DNA of 64,000 bases from an uncultured Polaromonas sp. Its GTDB lineage: Bacteria > Pseudomonadota > Gammaproteobacteria > Burkholderiales > Burkholderiaceae_C. The stretch covers positions 30,116 to 94,115 of the forward strand of contig CALMEI010000044.1 in the NCBI GenBank assembly GCA_937863225.1, read 5' to 3'. The notes beneath the pieces are model-generated. The model saw nothing but the letters and a program-made list of their open reading frames with translations. It was not told the DNA's origin and searched no databases. The translations under genes and the position numbers were made by a program. Each line of letters begins with the position of its first letter. The first letter of the stretch is position 1. Below are positions 27,361-39,085 of the stretch, piece after piece.

Positions 27361-29466
27361 ATGACAATGTTCAAAAAAGTTACAAAAACATTCCAATGGG
27401 GCGCGCACACCGTCAAAATGGAAACAGGCGAAATTGCACGCCAATCAACGGGTGCAGTGCTGTTAGACATGGATGGCACCGTGGTTTTGGCCACAGTTGT
27501 AGGTAAAACCGAAGGCAAACCAGGGCAAGATTTTTTCCCTTTAACCGTTGATTACCTCGAGAAATCCTACGCAGCAGGTAAGATTCCTGGTAGTTTTTTC
27601 AAGCGTGAAGGCCGTCCCAGTGAGTTTGAAACACTCACCAGCCGTTTGATAGACCGCCCAATCCGCCCACTGTTCCCAGAGGGTTTTTTCAATGAAGTGC
27701 ATGTAGTTATTCATACTGTTTCATTGAACCCTGAAGTCGATGCTGATATCGCCTCCATGATTGCGGTGAGTGCAGCGTTGAGCATCAGTGGTATTCCATT
27801 CAACGGACCTATAGGCGCAGCACGCGTGGGCTATGTGAATGGTCAGTATGTGTTGAATCCTGGACAAACTGCTCGCAAAGATTCCATCATGGATTTGGTG
27901 GTTGCTGGTACAGAGTCTGCCGTATTGATGGTGGAATCTGAAGCACAGCAGCTCAGCGAAGAAATCATGCTGGGCGCGGTTGTGTTCGGTCACGAGCAAG
28001 GCAACATCGCCATCAACGCCATTCATGACTTGGTGCGTGATGCCGGCAAACCCGTTTGGGATTGGAAAGCGCCCGCCAAAAACGAGCCATTGATTGCAAA
28101 AATTGATGCCTTGGCCAAAGACAAATTGGTTGCTGCTTACCAAATTCGCAATAAGCAAGCGCGTACCCAAGCATGCCGCACGGCTTATGCAGATGTCATG
28201 GCTGCGCTGACTGCTGAAGGTGTAGAGTTTGACAAAGTGGCGATTGAAGGATTGTTGTTTGAAGTTGAGGCCAAAATCGTTCGCGGTCAAATTTTGGCAG
28301 GCGAGCCGCGCATCGATGGTCGTGACACACGCACCGTTCGTGCTATTGAGATTCGCAACAGCGTGTTACCTCGCACCCATGGCTCTGCTTTGTTCACCCG
28401 TGGTGAGACGCAAGCTTTGGTGGTGACCACATTGGGCACAGAGCGTGATGCACAACGTATCGATGCGTTGTCAGGTGAGTTCGACGACAACTTCATGTTG
28501 CACTACAACATGCCTCCGTTTGCTACCGGCGAAACCGGTCGTGTCGGTACACCAAAGCGCCGCGAAATCGGTCATGGCCGTTTGGCTAAACGCGCATTGG
28601 TCGCTGTGTTGCCAAGCAAAGAAGAATTTCCCTACACCATGCGTGTGGTATCTGAAATCACCGAGTCCAACGGCTCTTCATCGATGGCATCTGTCTGCGG
28701 TGGCTGCTTGTCACTGATGGACGCTGGTGTGCCTTTGAAAGCGCACGTGGCAGGTATTGCCATGGGTTTGATCAAAGACGGCAACCGTTTTGCTGTGTTG
28801 ACCGATATCTTGGGTGACGAAGATCACTTGGGCGATATGGACTTTAAAGTGGCCGGTACGACCAACGGTATCACCGCTTTGCAAATGGACATCAAAATTC
28901 AAGGCATCACCAAAGAAATCATGCAAGTGGCCTTGGCACAAGCGAAAGAAGCACGTGTCCACATTTTGGGCAAAATGCAAGAAGCCATGGGTGAAGCAAA
29001 AACCGAAGTCTCCAGCTTTGCACCGAAGTTGTACACCTTCAAAATCAACCCTGAAAAAATCCGCGATGTGATTGGCAAAGGTGGCGCGGTGATTCGTGCC
29101 TTGACCGAAGAGACGGGTTGCCAGATCAATATCAGCGAAGACGGCACTATCACCATTGCGGCAACTGAATCAGCGAAAGCCGACGAAGCCAAACGCCGCA
29201 TTGAAGAAATTACTGCTGAGGTAGAAATTGGCAAAGTCTATGAAGGTCCAGTTACCAAGATTTTGGATTTCGGCGCATTGATTAACTTGTTACCTGGCAA
29301 AGACGGGTTGCTGCACATCAGCCAAATCGCGCATGAGCGTGTTGAGAAAGTCAGTGACTATCTCAAAGAAGGTCAAATCGTCAAAGTCAAAGTCATGGAA
29401 ACGGATGATAAAGGCCGCGTGAAGTTGTCTATGAAGGTTTTGACAGAGCGTCCTGAACAGGCTTAG
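27361..29466 (+). CDS. pnp: Polyribonucleotide nucleotidyltransferase
   Basis: Trimeric 3'-5' phosphorolytic RNase of the degradosome. Two RNase PH domains (about 1-220 and 310-545) are joined by a helical segment. The second has [34 protein letters not shown] and the catalytic-core [22 protein letters not shown] domain ([20 protein letters not shown]) and S1 domain ([29 protein letters not shown]) end the protein. AGGAG precedes the ATG. Length 701 is standard. Confidence 0.97.
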   Translation: MTMFKKVTKTFQWGAHTVKMETGEIARQSTGAVLLDMDGTVVLATVVGKTEGKPGQDFFPLTVDYLEKSYAAGKIPGSFFKREGRPSEFETLTSRLIDRPIRPLFPEGFFNEVHVVIHTVSLNPEVDADIASMIAVSAALSISGIPFNGPIGAARVGYVNGQYVLNPGQTARKDSIMDLVVAGTESAVLMVESEAQQLSEEIMLGAVVFGHEQGNIAINAIHDLVRDAGKPVWDWKAPAKNEPLIAKIDALAKDKLVAAYQIRNKQARTQACRTAYADVMAALTAEGVEFDKVAIEGLLFEVEAKIVRGQILAGEPRIDGRDTRTVRAIEIRNSVLPRTHGSALFTRGETQALVVTTLGTERDAQRIDALSGEFDDNFMLHYNMPPFATGETGRVGTPKRREIGHGRLAKRALVAVLPSKEEFPYTMRVVSEITESNGSSSMASVCGGCLSLMDAGVPLKAHVAGIAMGLIKDGNRFAVLTDILGDEDHLGDMDFKVAGTTNGITALQMDIKIQGITKEIMQVALAQAKEARVHILGKMQEAMGEAKTEVSSFAPKLYTFKINPEKIRDVIGKGGAVIRALTEETGCQINISEDGTITIAATESAKADEAKRRIEEITAEVEIGKVYEGPVTKILDFGALINLLPGKDGLLHISQIAHERVEKVSDYLKEGQIVKVKVMETDDKGRVKLSMKVLTERPEQA

Positions 29467-29499
29467 TCATTCATTTAAGACTGGTTATAGAATCGATTT

Positions 29500-29547
29500 G
29501 CTATATTATTTATAGCAATGTATGCAATAAATATGCCGTCTATAGCC
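29500..29547 (+). repeat. 48-bp palindromic element, copy B (intergenic)
   Basis: Lies 33 bp after the pnp stop. It matches copy D at 40 of 48 positions without gaps and starts with the hairpin GCTAT-N7-ATAGC. Confidence 0.9.
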
Positions 29548-29605
29548 AGATTTAATTAAAAAAATCAGTTTACCAGCAAGATTTATCAGATTGATTCATT
29601 CACGA

Positions 29606-30607
29606 ATGAAAGTCTTTGAAATTACCTCATTCGGCACATCCGATGTGCTTCGTACGGCCGTGCGTGCAACACCCGTTGCAGCTGCTGGAGAGGTCTTGAT
29701 ACGTGTCCATGCAAGCGGAGTAAACCGTCCAGATGTGCTGCAACGTGCGGGGCATTACCCTGCGCCTGCGGGTGCATCGGATATTCCTGGCTTGGAAATC
29801 GCCGGCATCATTGAAGGCGGTGATCTTGCAGCCTTGGCTGTGGCTGGGATGCAGGTGGGCGACTCTGTGTGTGCTTTGGTAGCTGGGGGTGGTTACTCTG
29901 AATTTTGTGTGGCACCTGTTGCACAATGTCTTCCAATACCCAAAGGCTTGAATTTCATTGAAGCCGCATCTTTACCAGAAACATTCTTCACGGTTTGGAG
30001 CAATGTATTTGAACGTGCACGCTTGCAAGATGGTGAAACGTTTTTGGTGCATGGTGGTACCAGCGGCATTGGTGTAACCGCAATTCAAATGGCCAAATCG
30101 TTCGGTTCGGTGGTGATTGCTACTGCTGGAAGTGATGAAAAGTGTGCTGCATGCTTGGCTTTGGGGGCAGACCACGCCATTAACTACAAGACTCAAGATT
30201 TTGTGGCTGAAGTCAACAAAATCACCCATGACAAGGGTGTGGATGTCATTTTGGACATGGTGGCTGGTAATTATGTCGCGCGTGAAATGACCTGTTTGGC
30301 TGATGATGGCCGTTTGGTCATTATTGCCGTGCAAGGTGGTGTGGACAGTGGCTTTCATGCTGGTATGCTGATGCGGAAACGATTGTCCATCACCGGTTCT
30401 ACCTTGAGAGCCAGGCCCATTGCTTTTAAAGCGCAAATTGCACAGGCTTTGCGTGCCAAGGTATGGCCTTTATTAGAAAATGGTAAAGTTAAAGCAGTGG
30501 TGCACAAGGTGTATTCAGCTTCACGTGGTGACGCTGCTGCACAAGCACATGCGCTGATGGAAACGAACACGCATATTGGAAAACTTGTTTTGGATTGGCA
30601 AACATGA
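29606..30607 (+). CDS. Zinc-type alcohol dehydrogenase-like NAD(P)H quinone oxidoreductase
   Basis: Member of the medium-chain dehydrogenase family, quinone oxidoreductase branch (PIG3-like), of 333 residues. The N-terminal GroES-like domain has SGVNRPDVLQRAGHYPAP. The Rossmann domain has FLVHGGTSGIGVTAIQMAK and lacks the structural zinc cysteines. I use the ATG at 29606; a TTG 15 nt earlier has no support. The stop overlaps tpiA by 4 nt (ATGA). The pnp-qor-tpiA order is typical of Comamonadaceae and relatives. Confidence 0.9.
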   Translation: MKVFEITSFGTSDVLRTAVRATPVAAAGEVLIRVHASGVNRPDVLQRAGHYPAPAGASDIPGLEIAGIIEGGDLAALAVAGMQVGDSVCALVAGGGYSEFCVAPVAQCLPIPKGLNFIEAASLPETFFTVWSNVFERARLQDGETFLVHGGTSGIGVTAIQMAKSFGSVVIATAGSDEKCAACLALGADHAINYKTQDFVAEVNKITHDKGVDVILDMVAGNYVAREMTCLADDGRLVIIAVQGGVDSGFHAGMLMRKRLSITGSTLRARPIAFKAQIAQALRAKVWPLLENGKVKAVVHKVYSASRGDAAAQAHALMETNTHIGKLVLDWQT

Positions 30608-31374
30608 CCATAAAAAAGAAATTAATTGCAGGTAACTGGAAGATGAATGGCAGTTTGGCTGCCAATTCGGCATTGGTTGCATCTTTGGATGCAGGCTTGC
30701 ACATGCGTATCCCTTCGAATTGCGCGGTTGCGCTGTGCGTGCCATCAGTTTACTTGTCGCAAATGCAACAGCTCTGCATGAAAAGTGGCATTGATTTGGG
30801 CTCACAAGATGTGTCTAGTCATGAGCAGGGCGCATTCACTGGTGAGATCTCAGCAGTGATGCTCAAAGATTTTGGCGTGCGTTACGCCATCGTCGGACAT
30901 TCTGAGCGACGTCAATACCACGGCGAGACCGATGAATTGGTAGCGCAGAAGGCCAAGATAGCGTTGGCAAACGGCATTACCCCGATTGTTTGTGTTGGAG
31001 AAACTTTGGCTGAGCGAGAATCAGGTAAAACCGAAGAAGTTGTCAAGAGACAATTGGCTGCTGTCATTCATACCAATGGTCATTGCATCAGTGAAATCGT
31101 TTTGGCATATGAACCAGTGTGGGCGATAGGCACCGGCAAAACAGCCTCGCCTGAACAAGCGCAAGCGGTTCATGCCCTCTTGCGCGCGCAGCTTAATGCA
31201 GCGAGCAAGCAGGCAGACAGGGTTCAAATTGTTTATGGCGGTAGCATGAACGCAGCCAATGCCGCAACACTGCTCGCGCAAGCTGATATCGATGGCGGTT
31301 TGATCGGTGGCGCTTCGCTAAAAGCCGCAGATTTTTTGTCAATTATTGCTGCAGCTGGCGTGGTATCTGCCTAG
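30604..31374 (+). CDS. tpiA: Triosephosphate isomerase
   Basis: Glycolytic enzyme interconverting DHAP and G3P. The 256 residues hold the active-site Lys in AGNWKMNGS, His in AIVGHSERR, Glu in LAYEPVWAIGTG, and phosphate loops YGGSMN and GLIGGASL. It starts at the ATG that overlaps the preceding stop (ATGA), so the two are translationally coupled; a TTG at 30595 is not needed. secG follows after 26 bp with its own AGGAG. Confidence 0.97.
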   Translation: MTIKKKLIAGNWKMNGSLAANSALVASLDAGLHMRIPSNCAVALCVPSVYLSQMQQLCMKSGIDLGSQDVSSHEQGAFTGEISAVMLKDFGVRYAIVGHSERRQYHGETDELVAQKAKIALANGITPIVCVGETLAERESGKTEEVVKRQLAAVIHTNGHCISEIVLAYEPVWAIGTGKTASPEQAQAVHALLRAQLNAASKQADRVQIVYGGSMNAANAATLLAQADIDGGLIGGASLKAADFLSIIAAAGVVSA

Positions 31375-31400
31375 ACTGCTACTAAATTAGGAGTATTTAA

Positions 31401-31868
31401 ATGAGTGTTTTTTTGAAAATTATTTTGATCGTACAAATTTTGTCTGCTTTAGGCATGATTGGTTTGATACTGGTTCAGCATGGAAAAGGTGCTGACATGG
31501 GCGCTGCATTTGGCAGTGGTGGTTCCGGTAGTTTGTTTGGTGCCAGTGGCAGTGCCAACTTTTTGTCTCGCACCACATCCATATTGGCAGCGGTATTCTT
31601 TGTGAGCACGCTGTTGTTGACATATTTGGGCGGCAGTCGTTCAAGCTCAACTGGCAGTGTTTTAGAGGGAGCAGCAGTGACAGCTCCAGCAGCCAATACA
31701 GCAACACCTGCGGCAGTTCCAACGACAACCCCAGCGAACTCTGCAAACCAAATTCCAGGTTCAGCACCAGCTAGTTCAAATGCGCCAGCAGCTAAGCCTT
31801 CAACAGTGCCAGCTGCATCAACCACGACCACCACTACAAATGGTGCGGCACAAATTCCTGCGAAGTAA
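31401..31868 (+). CDS. secG: Protein translocase subunit SecG
   Basis: Small inner-membrane subunit of SecYEG. Two transmembrane helices (about 3-23 and 52-72) flank the conserved loop LVQHGKGADMGAAFGSGGSGSLFGASGSANFLSR (abridged here by the family as GKGADMGAAFG). The C-terminal 75 residues are Ala/Pro/Thr/Ser-rich and disordered, longer than in E. coli but common in Burkholderiales. AGGAG precedes the ATG. Confidence 0.95.
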   Translation: MSVFLKIILIVQILSALGMIGLILVQHGKGADMGAAFGSGGSGSLFGASGSANFLSRTTSILAAVFFVSTLLLTYLGGSRSSSTGSVLEGAAVTAPAANTATPAAVPTTTPANSANQIPGSAPASSNAPAAKPSTVPAASTTTTTTNGAAQIPAK

Positions 31869-31998
31869 TTTCACAGTTTAGTCATTGACGTAACCAGCTA
31901 TTTATTTGCATATTTAGAGTGCGGCTGCGCTGAAATACCAGCGTACTAGGGTAAACTACTAGATAGTTCAGAGAACTTGTTTTTTGAACTAAAAAACA

Positions 31999-32083
31999 GC
32001 CGTCGTGGTGAAATTGGTAGACACGCTATCTTGAGGTGGTAGTGGCGAGAGCTGTGCGAGTTCGAGTCTCGCCGACGGCACCA
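31999..32083 (+). tRNA. tRNA-Leu (GAG)
   Basis: The acceptor stem GCCGTCG pairs with CGACGGC. The anticodon arm has loop TTGAGGT (anticodon GAG), the long class II variable arm follows, and the T-arm has GTTCGAG. The encoded CCA is at 32081-32083; 85 nt in all. Its place between secG and nuoA is conserved in Burkholderiales. Confidence 0.95.
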
Positions 32084-32120
32084 AATAAATCAGCATTCAA
32101 ACGCCCTCAAGGGGTGTGCG

Positions 32121-32510
32121 ATGCAAACGAGACCTTTAAAGAACTTTATGTTGGACCTTAATCAGTACCTACCCGTTCTCTTGTTCATCTTGGTGGGCAT
32201 CGCCGTCGGCATTGTGCCCCAAGTTCTAGGTTACCTGCTCGGCCCCAATCGCCCCGACCCCGCTAAAAATTCAGCCTACGAATGTGGTTTTGATGCCTTT
32301 GGCGATGCGCGCATGAAGTTTGATGTGCGCTACTACTTGGTCGCGATTCTTTTTATATTGTTTGATTTGGAAATCGCCTTTCTGTTTCCCTGGGCTGCTG
32401 CTTTGAAAGAAGTGGGTCCGGTGGGCTTTTGGGCTGTGGTTATCTTCTTAGGCATTTTGGTCGTGGGTTTTATCTACGAGTGGAAAAAAGGTGCTTTGGA
32501 CTGGGAATAA
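32121..32510 (+). CDS. nuoA: NADH-quinone oxidoreductase subunit A
   Basis: First gene of the complete complex I operon; a three-helix membrane subunit at the junction of the arms. Motifs: [40 protein letters not shown], here split as [20 protein letters not shown] and ILFILFDLE. The ATG at 32121 has AAGGGG 7 nt upstream. An internal ATG at 32148 (MLDLNQYLP) matches the usual family N-terminus but has a weak site, so nine extra residues may be real here. Confidence 0.95.
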   Translation: MQTRPLKNFMLDLNQYLPVLLFILVGIAVGIVPQVLGYLLGPNRPDPAKNSAYECGFDAFGDARMKFDVRYYLVAILFILFDLEIAFLFPWAAALKEVGPVGFWAVVIFLGILVVGFIYEWKKGALDWE

Positions 32511-32568
32511 AAATAACCCAATATATTGTCAAGCAAGCGCAAGTATTCAAGAATAAACTGGACACATC

Positions 32569-33051
32569 ATGGCAATTGAAGGTGTATTTGACAAAGGCTA
32601 CATGACCACGAGTTATGACTCGGTGGTGAATTGGGCAAAAACGGGCTCGATTTGGCCAATGACTTTTGGCTTGGCATGTTGTGCGGTGGAGATGATGCAT
32701 GCCGCCATGCCGCGCTATGACATCAGCCGTTTTGGTGCTGAGGTATTTCGGGCCAGTCCTCGTCAATCAGATTTGATGATTGTGGCAGGCACTTTGTGCA
32801 ACAAAATGGGTCCGGCATTGCGCAAGGTTTATGACCAAATGAGCGAACCACGTTGGGTGATTTCAATGGGTTCGTGCGCCAATGGTGGTGGTTATTACCA
32901 CTACAGTTACTCAGTGGTTCGTGGTTGTGATCGCATTGTACCGGTAGATGTTTATGTACCAGGTTGCCCGCCTACCGCTGAGGCGCTGATTTACGGCATT
33001 ATTCAATTGCAGCAAAAAATTCGTCGCACCCAGACGATTGCTCGCGTTTAA
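32569..33051 (+). CDS. nuoB: NADH-quinone oxidoreductase subunit B
   Basis: Peripheral-arm subunit that carries cluster N2, the last Fe-S centre before quinone. Ligand motifs [23 protein letters not shown] and [14 protein letters not shown] give the four cysteines, including the adjacent pair. Length 160 is standard for betaproteobacteria. Confidence 0.97.
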   Translation: MAIEGVFDKGYMTTSYDSVVNWAKTGSIWPMTFGLACCAVEMMHAAMPRYDISRFGAEVFRASPRQSDLMIVAGTLCNKMGPALRKVYDQMSEPRWVISMGSCANGGGYYHYSYSVVRGCDRIVPVDVYVPGCPPTAEALIYGIIQLQQKIRRTQTIARV

Positions 33052-33065
33052 ATACAGGATTTTTG

Positions 33066-33668
33066 ATGACGACTTTTGCTGTCAATCCGGAAAAACTCAA
33101 AGACACGCTGGCGCAAGTCCTTGGCGACAAAGTCAAACGCATTGATGTTGCTTTGGGTGAAATTAACTTGGTTATTGATGCCGAGGATTATTTGGCAGCT
33201 GCGCTGATGCTGCGTGATTCGCCCGATTGCAGATTCGAGATGTTGCTGGATTTGTGTGGCGTTGATTATTCGGCTTATCAAGAGGGTCGATATGAAGGTC
33301 ATCGCTACGCTGTCGTGTTGCAGTTGTTGTCTGTAACTTTGAATCAACGTGTTCGATTAAAAGTGTATTTATCGGAAGATGCGCCAAACATACCAACTGT
33401 CAGTGAGGTATGGAGTTCAGCCAATTGGTACGAACGTGAAGCATTTGATATGTACGGCATTATTTTTGAAGGACATCCCGATTTGCGCCGGATTTTGACG
33501 GATTACGGTTTTGTGGGTCATCCTTTGCGCAAAGACTTTCCTACATCTGGTTATGTGGAAATGCACTATGACGAGTTGCAAAAACGCGTTATTTACAAGC
33601 CGGTCAGTATTGAACCTCGTGAAATAACACCGCGCATTATTCGTGAAGAAAACTATGGCAGAAATTAA
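33066..33668 (+). CDS. nuoC: NADH-quinone oxidoreductase subunit C
   Basis: 30-kDa peripheral subunit, separate from NuoD as in mitochondria and betaproteobacteria (fused in E. coli). Motifs: [34 protein letters not shown] region and [25 protein letters not shown] start at the ATG at 33066 rather than the TTG immediately before it. The 3' end overlaps nuoD by 14 nt. Confidence 0.96.
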   Translation: MTTFAVNPEKLKDTLAQVLGDKVKRIDVALGEINLVIDAEDYLAAALMLRDSPDCRFEMLLDLCGVDYSAYQEGRYEGHRYAVVLQLLSVTLNQRVRLKVYLSEDAPNIPTVSEVWSSANWYEREAFDMYGIIFEGHPDLRRILTDYGFVGHPLRKDFPTSGYVEMHYDELQKRVIYKPVSIEPREITPRIIREENYGRN

Positions 33669-34908
33669 AAACTACACACTTAATTTTGGCCCACAACACC
33701 CTGCTGCACACGGTGTGTTGCGATTGGTGTTGGAGTTAGATGGCGAAGTGATTCAGCGCGCCGATCCACACATTGGCTTGTTGCACCGTGCTACCGAAAA
33801 ATTGGCCGAAAGCAAAACCTTCATGCAAGCATTGCCTTACATGGACAGGCTGGATTATGTGTCAATGATGTGCAATGAGCATGCATATTGTTTGGCAATA
33901 GAAAAAATGATGGGCATCGAAGTGCCCATCCGCGCACAGTACATCCGCGTCATGTTTTCAGAAATCACACGGTTGATGAACCATTTGATGTGGTTGGGTG
34001 CGCATGCTTTGGATTGCGGTGCCATGACCCCCATCATGTTTGCATTCAGAGATCGCGAAGATTTGTTTGATATGTATGAAGCAGTTAGCGGGGCACGCAT
34101 GCACGCGGCATATTTCCGTCCTGGTGGCGTGTACCGCGATTTGCCAGACACTATGCCGCAGTACAAAGCCAGCAAAATTCGCAATGGCAAAGCGATTGAG
34201 CGCATGAATAGCAATCGCCAAGGTAGTTTGTTGGACTTTATCGAAGATTTCACCAAACGCTTTACACCCAGTTTGGCCGAATACCACAGCTTACTCACTG
34301 AAAACCGCATCTGGAAGCAGCGCACGGTTGATATTGGGGTTGTCACCGGTGAGCGTGCCATGAACATCGGTTTTACGGGTCCTATGTTGCGTGGTTCTGG
34401 CGTAGCTTGGGACTTGCGAAAGCAGCAACCCTATGAGGTTTACGATCAATTGGACTTTGATATTCCAGTGGGAAAAACAGGCGATTGCTATGACCGCTAT
34501 TTAGTGCGGATGGAAGAAATGAAGCAGTCCAACAGCTTGATTCAACAATGTGTCAAATGGTTGCGCGCCAACCCTGGGCCTGTTATCACTGATAACCATA
34601 AAATTTCCTCGCCCGCGCGTGCGGATATGAAATCAGATATGGAAAGTTTGATTCACCATTTCAAATTGTTCACTGAAGGCTTTTGTGTGCCAGAAGGTGA
34701 GGCTTATGCTGCAGTTGAACATCCGAAAGGCGAGTTCGGTATTTACATGGTGAGCGATGGCGCCAATAAACCTTATCGGTTAAAAATTCGTGCACCAGGT
34801 TTTGCACACTTGGCGGCTTTGGATGAAGTGGGTAAGGGGCACATGATTGCAGATGCTGTAGCGATTATTGGAACGATGGACATTGTGTTTGGGGAGATTG
34901 ACCGATGA
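33655..34908 (+). CDS. nuoD: NADH-quinone oxidoreductase subunit D
   Basis: 49-kDa subunit that forms the quinone pocket with NuoB. The N-terminus [20 protein letters not shown] is canonical, which fixes the start at 33655 inside the nuoC end; the GTG at 33643 is not needed. [14 protein letters not shown], the DPH-type quinone region and the C-terminal [14 protein letters not shown] are intact. 417 residues. The stop overlaps the nuoE ATG (ATGA). Confidence 0.97.
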   Translation: MAEIKNYTLNFGPQHPAAHGVLRLVLELDGEVIQRADPHIGLLHRATEKLAESKTFMQALPYMDRLDYVSMMCNEHAYCLAIEKMMGIEVPIRAQYIRVMFSEITRLMNHLMWLGAHALDCGAMTPIMFAFRDREDLFDMYEAVSGARMHAAYFRPGGVYRDLPDTMPQYKASKIRNGKAIERMNSNRQGSLLDFIEDFTKRFTPSLAEYHSLLTENRIWKQRTVDIGVVTGERAMNIGFTGPMLRGSGVAWDLRKQQPYEVYDQLDFDIPVGKTGDCYDRYLVRMEEMKQSNSLIQQCVKWLRANPGPVITDNHKISSPARADMKSDMESLIHHFKLFTEGFCVPEGEAYAAVEHPKGEFGIYMVSDGANKPYRLKIRAPGFAHLAALDEVGKGHMIADAVAIIGTMDIVFGEIDR

Positions 34909-35477
34909 AAATGAATCCCCAGATGAATCCATTAATGAATTTAAGCGAACAAACCGTTGCACGTTTTGCTCGCGAAGTGGCCAAATACCCAGCTGATCAA
35001 AAACAGTCCGCGGTCATGGCATGCTTGGCAATTGTTCAGCAAGAGCTAGGTTTTGTGAGCGCTGACAGTGAGCGCCAAATTGCAGATTACTTGGGTATGC
35101 CAGCCATGGCAGTGCATGAAGTGACCACCTTTTACAACATGTACAACCAACAACCCTGTGGCAAATTCAAGTTGAATGTTTGCACCAATTTACCGTGTCA
35201 ATTACGTGGCGGTGGCAAAGCATTGCAAGATCTTGAGGTAAAACTAGGTATCAAAATGGGGCAAACCACCGCAGATGGTTTATTCACCCTACAACAAAGT
35301 GAATGTTTGGGTGCATGTGCTGACTCACCTGTGCTTTTGGTGAATGACCGCGACATGTGTAGCTTCATGTCAACTGAGCGTTTGGTCGCGCTGGTCGATG
35401 GATTACGTGAAAGTGCAGGTTCCAGTGTCGGTTCATCTTCTGCTGTAACCGCAACTCCTCAGAAGGAGCAAGCATGA
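34905..35477 (+). CDS. nuoE: NADH-quinone oxidoreductase subunit E
   Basis: 24-kDa thioredoxin-fold subunit with [2Fe-2S] cluster N1a. Ligands are in [11 protein letters not shown] and [12 protein letters not shown]. The N-terminus has a short Met/Asn-rich lead (about 12 residues) before the helical bundle. The C-terminal 30 residues are Ser/Ala/Thr-rich. Overlaps nuoD and nuoF by 4 nt each, so translation is likely coupled. Confidence 0.96.
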   Translation: MKMNPQMNPLMNLSEQTVARFAREVAKYPADQKQSAVMACLAIVQQELGFVSADSERQIADYLGMPAMAVHEVTTFYNMYNQQPCGKFKLNVCTNLPCQLRGGGKALQDLEVKLGIKMGQTTADGLFTLQQSECLGACADSPVLLVNDRDMCSFMSTERLVALVDGLRESAGSSVGSSSAVTATPQKEQA

Positions 35478-36841
35478 TGTCCGCAGTCGATCAAGTATTG
35501 GCCAAGTTTGCTGCTACTGGCGAGCAAACGTCGTTCCATGGTCGCCATATTGAGCCGCAAATCATGGCGGGATTAGATGGCAGCAATTGGCGTTTAAGTG
35601 ATTATGTCGCGCGTGGTGGTTACCAAGCATTAAGAAAGGTTTTGGGTAAATCGCAAGATGCAGGTGCTGAAGCCATGACGCAAGACCAGGTGATAGCGAC
35701 CGTAAAGGAATCTGGCTTGCGTGGACGCGGTGGCGCAGGCTTCCCTACCGGTTTGAAGTGGAGCTTCATGCCACGGACATTTCCGGGTCATAAGTACCTT
35801 GTTTGCAATTCTGACGAAGGCGAGCCAGGTACTTGCAAGGATCGGGACATCATGCAGTTCAATCCACACATCGTCATTGAAGGCATGATTATTGCTGCCT
35901 ATGCCATGGGCATCAAGGTTGGCTACAACTATATACACGGTGAAATTTTTGCAACGTATGAGCGTTTTGAAGAAGCCCTTGAAGAAGCGCGCGCTGCAGG
36001 GTATCTTGGAGATAACATTTTAGGCAGCGACTACAGCTTTCAGTTGCATGCTGCACATGGCTTTGGTGCTTATATTTGCGGCGAAGAAACTGCATTATTG
36101 GAATCGCTTGAAGGCAAAAAGGGCCAGCCACGATTCAAACCGCCATTTCCCGCAAGTTTTGGTCTGTATGGCAAACCCACCACGATTAATAACACGGAAA
36201 CATTTGCAGCTGTGCCATGGATTATTCGCAACGGAGGCGCTGCCTATCTGGCATGTGGCAAACCCAACAATGGCGGTACAAAAATATTTTCAGTCAGTGG
36301 TGACGTAGAAAAGCCTGGTAATTACGAAATTCCATTGGGAACACCGTTTTCAAAATTATTGGAACTCGCTGGTGGCGTGCGCAAAGGACGTCAGCTTAAA
36401 GCAGTAATCCCTGGGGGTTCATCTTCACCTGTGTTGCCAGCATCCATCATCATGGATTGCACCATGGACTATGACTCAATTGCCAAAGCTGGCTCAATGT
36501 TGGGTTCGGGTGCAGTGATTGTTTTGGACGATAGCCGTTGCATGGTGAAAAGTTTGCAGCGCCTGAGCTATTTTTATATGCACGAATCGTGTGGTCAGTG
36601 TACCCCTTGCCGTGAGGGCACCGGTTGGTTGTCGCGCATGGTGGATCGCATTGAAAACGGACAAGGCAAGCTCAGCGACATCGATTTATTGAACTCAGTA
36701 TCTGACGACATACAAGGTCGCACAATATGCGCCTTGGGCGATGCGGCAGCTATGCCAGTGCGCGCCATGATCAAACACTTCAGAGACGAATTTGTACACC
36801 ACATTGAACATCAAAAATGTGTGGTGCAGAGCTATGTTTAA
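35474..36841 (+). CDS. nuoF: NADH-quinone oxidoreductase subunit F
   Basis: 51-kDa subunit that oxidises NADH through FMN and [4Fe-4S] cluster N3. [18 protein letters not shown] binds [18 protein letters not shown] binds FMN, and [15 protein letters not shown] with a later Cys in GRTICALGD binds the cluster. 455 residues. The start is one of two tandem ATGs at the nuoE stop. A 75-bp gap follows before nuoG. Confidence 0.97.
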   Translation: MMSAVDQVLAKFAATGEQTSFHGRHIEPQIMAGLDGSNWRLSDYVARGGYQALRKVLGKSQDAGAEAMTQDQVIATVKESGLRGRGGAGFPTGLKWSFMPRTFPGHKYLVCNSDEGEPGTCKDRDIMQFNPHIVIEGMIIAAYAMGIKVGYNYIHGEIFATYERFEEALEEARAAGYLGDNILGSDYSFQLHAAHGFGAYICGEETALLESLEGKKGQPRFKPPFPASFGLYGKPTTINNTETFAAVPWIIRNGGAAYLACGKPNNGGTKIFSVSGDVEKPGNYEIPLGTPFSKLLELAGGVRKGRQLKAVIPGGSSSPVLPASIIMDCTMDYDSIAKAGSMLGSGAVIVLDDSRCMVKSLQRLSYFYMHESCGQCTPCREGTGWLSRMVDRIENGQGKLSDIDLLNSVSDDIQGRTICALGDAAAMPVRAMIKHFRDEFVHHIEHQKCVVQSYV

Positions 36842-36916
36842 TTACTCTGTGATGAAGAACTTTAAATTTAGCGACCAGATGATAAGTGCCAAAAAAACTT
36901 TTCAAGCATAAACAAC

Positions 36917-39085
36917 ATGATCGAAATTGAATTAGACGGCAAAAAAGTACACGCTACCGAAGGCAGCATGATCATGCACGCCGCTGAACAAGCGGGTACG
37001 TATATTCCGCATTTTTGTTATCACAAAAAATTAAGCATTGCCGCCAGTTGCCGCATGTGCTTGGTAGATGTGGAGAAAATGCCCAAACCCATGCCAGCCT
37101 GCGCAACACCCGTCGCGCAGGGCATGATTGTTCGCACCAAATCTGACAAAGCGATCAAAGCACAAAAATCTGTGATGGAGTTTTTGCTCATTAACCACCC
37201 ACTCGATTGCCCAATTTGCGATCAAGGCGGCGAATGCCAATTACAAGATTTGGCAGTGGGCTATGGTGGCACCAAGTCCCGCTACGAGGAAGAAAAACGT
37301 GTCGTTGCACACAAAGATGTGGGTCCACTCATCAGCATGGAAGAGATGAGTCGTTGTATCCACTGCACGCGCTGTGTCCGCTTTGGGCAAGAGATTGCTG
37401 GTGTCATGGAATTGGGCATGTCGCACCGTGGGGAACATGCTGAAATCGAAACGTTTTTGGGTCAAAGCATTGACTCAGAATTGTCAGGCAACATGATAGA
37501 CATTTGTCCAGTGGGTGCGCTAACCAGTAAGCCATTCCGCTACAGTGCACGCACTTGGGAATTAAGCCGACGCAAATCCATCAGCCCGCACGATTCGACC
37601 GGTGCGAACTTGATTGTGCAAGTTAAAAACAACAAGGTGATGCGTGTTGTTCCTTTAGAGAATGAAGACGTCAATGAGTGTTGGATTGCAGACCGAGACC
37701 GATTTTCATATGAAGCACTGAACAGCGATGAGCGTTTAACCACCCCTATGCTCAAGCAAGGTGGCGTATGGAAAGAAGTAGATTGGCAAACTGCGTTGGA
37801 GTATGTGGCCAATGGCTTGAAACAAATCAAGGCTGATCATGGTGCTGCCAGCTTGGGCGCATTGTTGAGTCCACATTCAACCGTTGAAGAGTTGCACTTG
37901 GCAACTAACCTGATGCGAGGTTTAGGCAGTGATAACGTAGATCACCGTTTACGACATGCGGAGTTTCCGGCTTTTGCTGGTGTGCGTTGGCTAGGTACCA
38001 GCATTGCGTCGTTGTCCAACCTTGATCGTGCATTGATCATTGGGTCAAATATTCGCAAAGACCACCCCCTGTTTGCACAACGCATCAGGCAAGCCATTCG
38101 CAAAGGTGCGGTTGTACACACTTTGGGTGATTCCATTGATGCTATTAATAATATAGCACCTCAGGAAATAAGTACGCCGGCTACAGCCATAATTGATGCA
38201 TATAATGCATGGCAATCTAAATTGGCAGAAATAGCATCAGCCATTGCGAGCGCACTGAATAAGGAAGCGCCTTTTGTCACAACTTCAATCTCTAACGAAG
38301 CAAAAACAATTGCGAGCTCTCTGCTAAGTGGCGAGCGCAAAGCCATATTGCTGGGTAATTTAGCTGCACATCATTCAAATGCATCTAGCTTGTTGTCATT
38401 GGCCAATTGGATTGGTCTGCACACAGGTGCAAGCGTCGGCTATTTGACCGAAGCTGCAAACACAGTGGGTGCACAATGGGTTGGTGCCCAGCCAATGAAA
38501 GACGGTTTGAATGCAAGTCAAATGCTGCAATCGTCTAACCCAAGCTTGAAGGCGGTGTTGATGTTGAACAATGAGCCTGAGTTTGATTCGGCTGTTGGTA
38601 AGCGCGCTAAAGACGCTTTGACGCACGCACAAATGGTAGTGAGTCTGAATCCATTTAAAGCAAATATGGATGTTTGTGATGTGATGCTTCCAATTGCGCC
38701 TTTTACAGAGACTTCAGGTAGTTTTGTCAATGCCGAAGGTCGTTTGCAAAGTTTTCACGCAGTGGTTAAACCTTTAGGCGAAACGCGTCCAGCTTGGAAA
38801 GTGTTGCGTGTATTGGCTAATATGTTGAATGTGCATGGATTCGATTTTGAAAGCTCGCAAGATGTGTTGAAACAATTGCAAGCACAACATGCTGATATTC
38901 AAACAGCTGTAAATTGCAGTTTGAGCAATCTAGCTGATGCCAAGGCGCAAACTTCGAACAGTAATATGGCGCCTGTGACAGCCAGTATTTACCAGTTAGA
39001 CGGTATCGTACGGCGTGCAAAAGCTTTGCAGGCAACAGCAGACGCAAAAATGCATACCTTAGCAAATCAAGAGGTGAGAGCATGA
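36917..39085 (+). CDS. nuoG: NADH-quinone oxidoreductase subunit G
   Basis: 75-kDa subunit with the electron wire N1b, N4 and N5. Ligand motifs: [42 protein letters not shown] and [14 protein letters not shown] degenerate molybdopterin-oxidoreductase domain without cofactor ligands follows (about 220-660). Length 722 is on the short side for betaproteobacteria. Residues 409-424 ([16 protein letters not shown]) are encoded by a 48-bp palindromic element copy, in frame, in a poorly conserved loop after [13 protein letters not shown]. The stop overlaps the nuoH ATG. Confidence 0.96.
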   Translation: MIEIELDGKKVHATEGSMIMHAAEQAGTYIPHFCYHKKLSIAASCRMCLVDVEKMPKPMPACATPVAQGMIVRTKSDKAIKAQKSVMEFLLINHPLDCPICDQGGECQLQDLAVGYGGTKSRYEEEKRVVAHKDVGPLISMEEMSRCIHCTRCVRFGQEIAGVMELGMSHRGEHAEIETFLGQSIDSELSGNMIDICPVGALTSKPFRYSARTWELSRRKSISPHDSTGANLIVQVKNNKVMRVVPLENEDVNECWIADRDRFSYEALNSDERLTTPMLKQGGVWKEVDWQTALEYVANGLKQIKADHGAASLGALLSPHSTVEELHLATNLMRGLGSDNVDHRLRHAEFPAFAGVRWLGTSIASLSNLDRALIIGSNIRKDHPLFAQRIRQAIRKGAVVHTLGDSIDAINNIAPQEISTPATAIIDAYNAWQSKLAEIASAIASALNKEAPFVTTSISNEAKTIASSLLSGERKAILLGNLAAHHSNASSLLSLANWIGLHTGASVGYLTEAANTVGAQWVGAQPMKDGLNASQMLQSSNPSLKAVLMLNNEPEFDSAVGKRAKDALTHAQMVVSLNPFKANMDVCDVMLPIAPFTETSGSFVNAEGRLQSFHAVVKPLGETRPAWKVLRVLANMLNVHGFDFESSQDVLKQLQAQHADIQTAVNCSLSNLADAKAQTSNSNMAPVTASIYQLDGIVRRAKALQATADAKMHTLANQEVRA
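38141..38188 (+). repeat. 48-bp palindromic element, copy C (inside nuoG)
   Basis: Matches copy D at 36 of 48 positions without gaps, with the last eight bases CTACAGCC unchanged. In this reading frame the consensus contains a TAG codon; here it is CAG, so the frame stays open. Confidence 0.85.
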
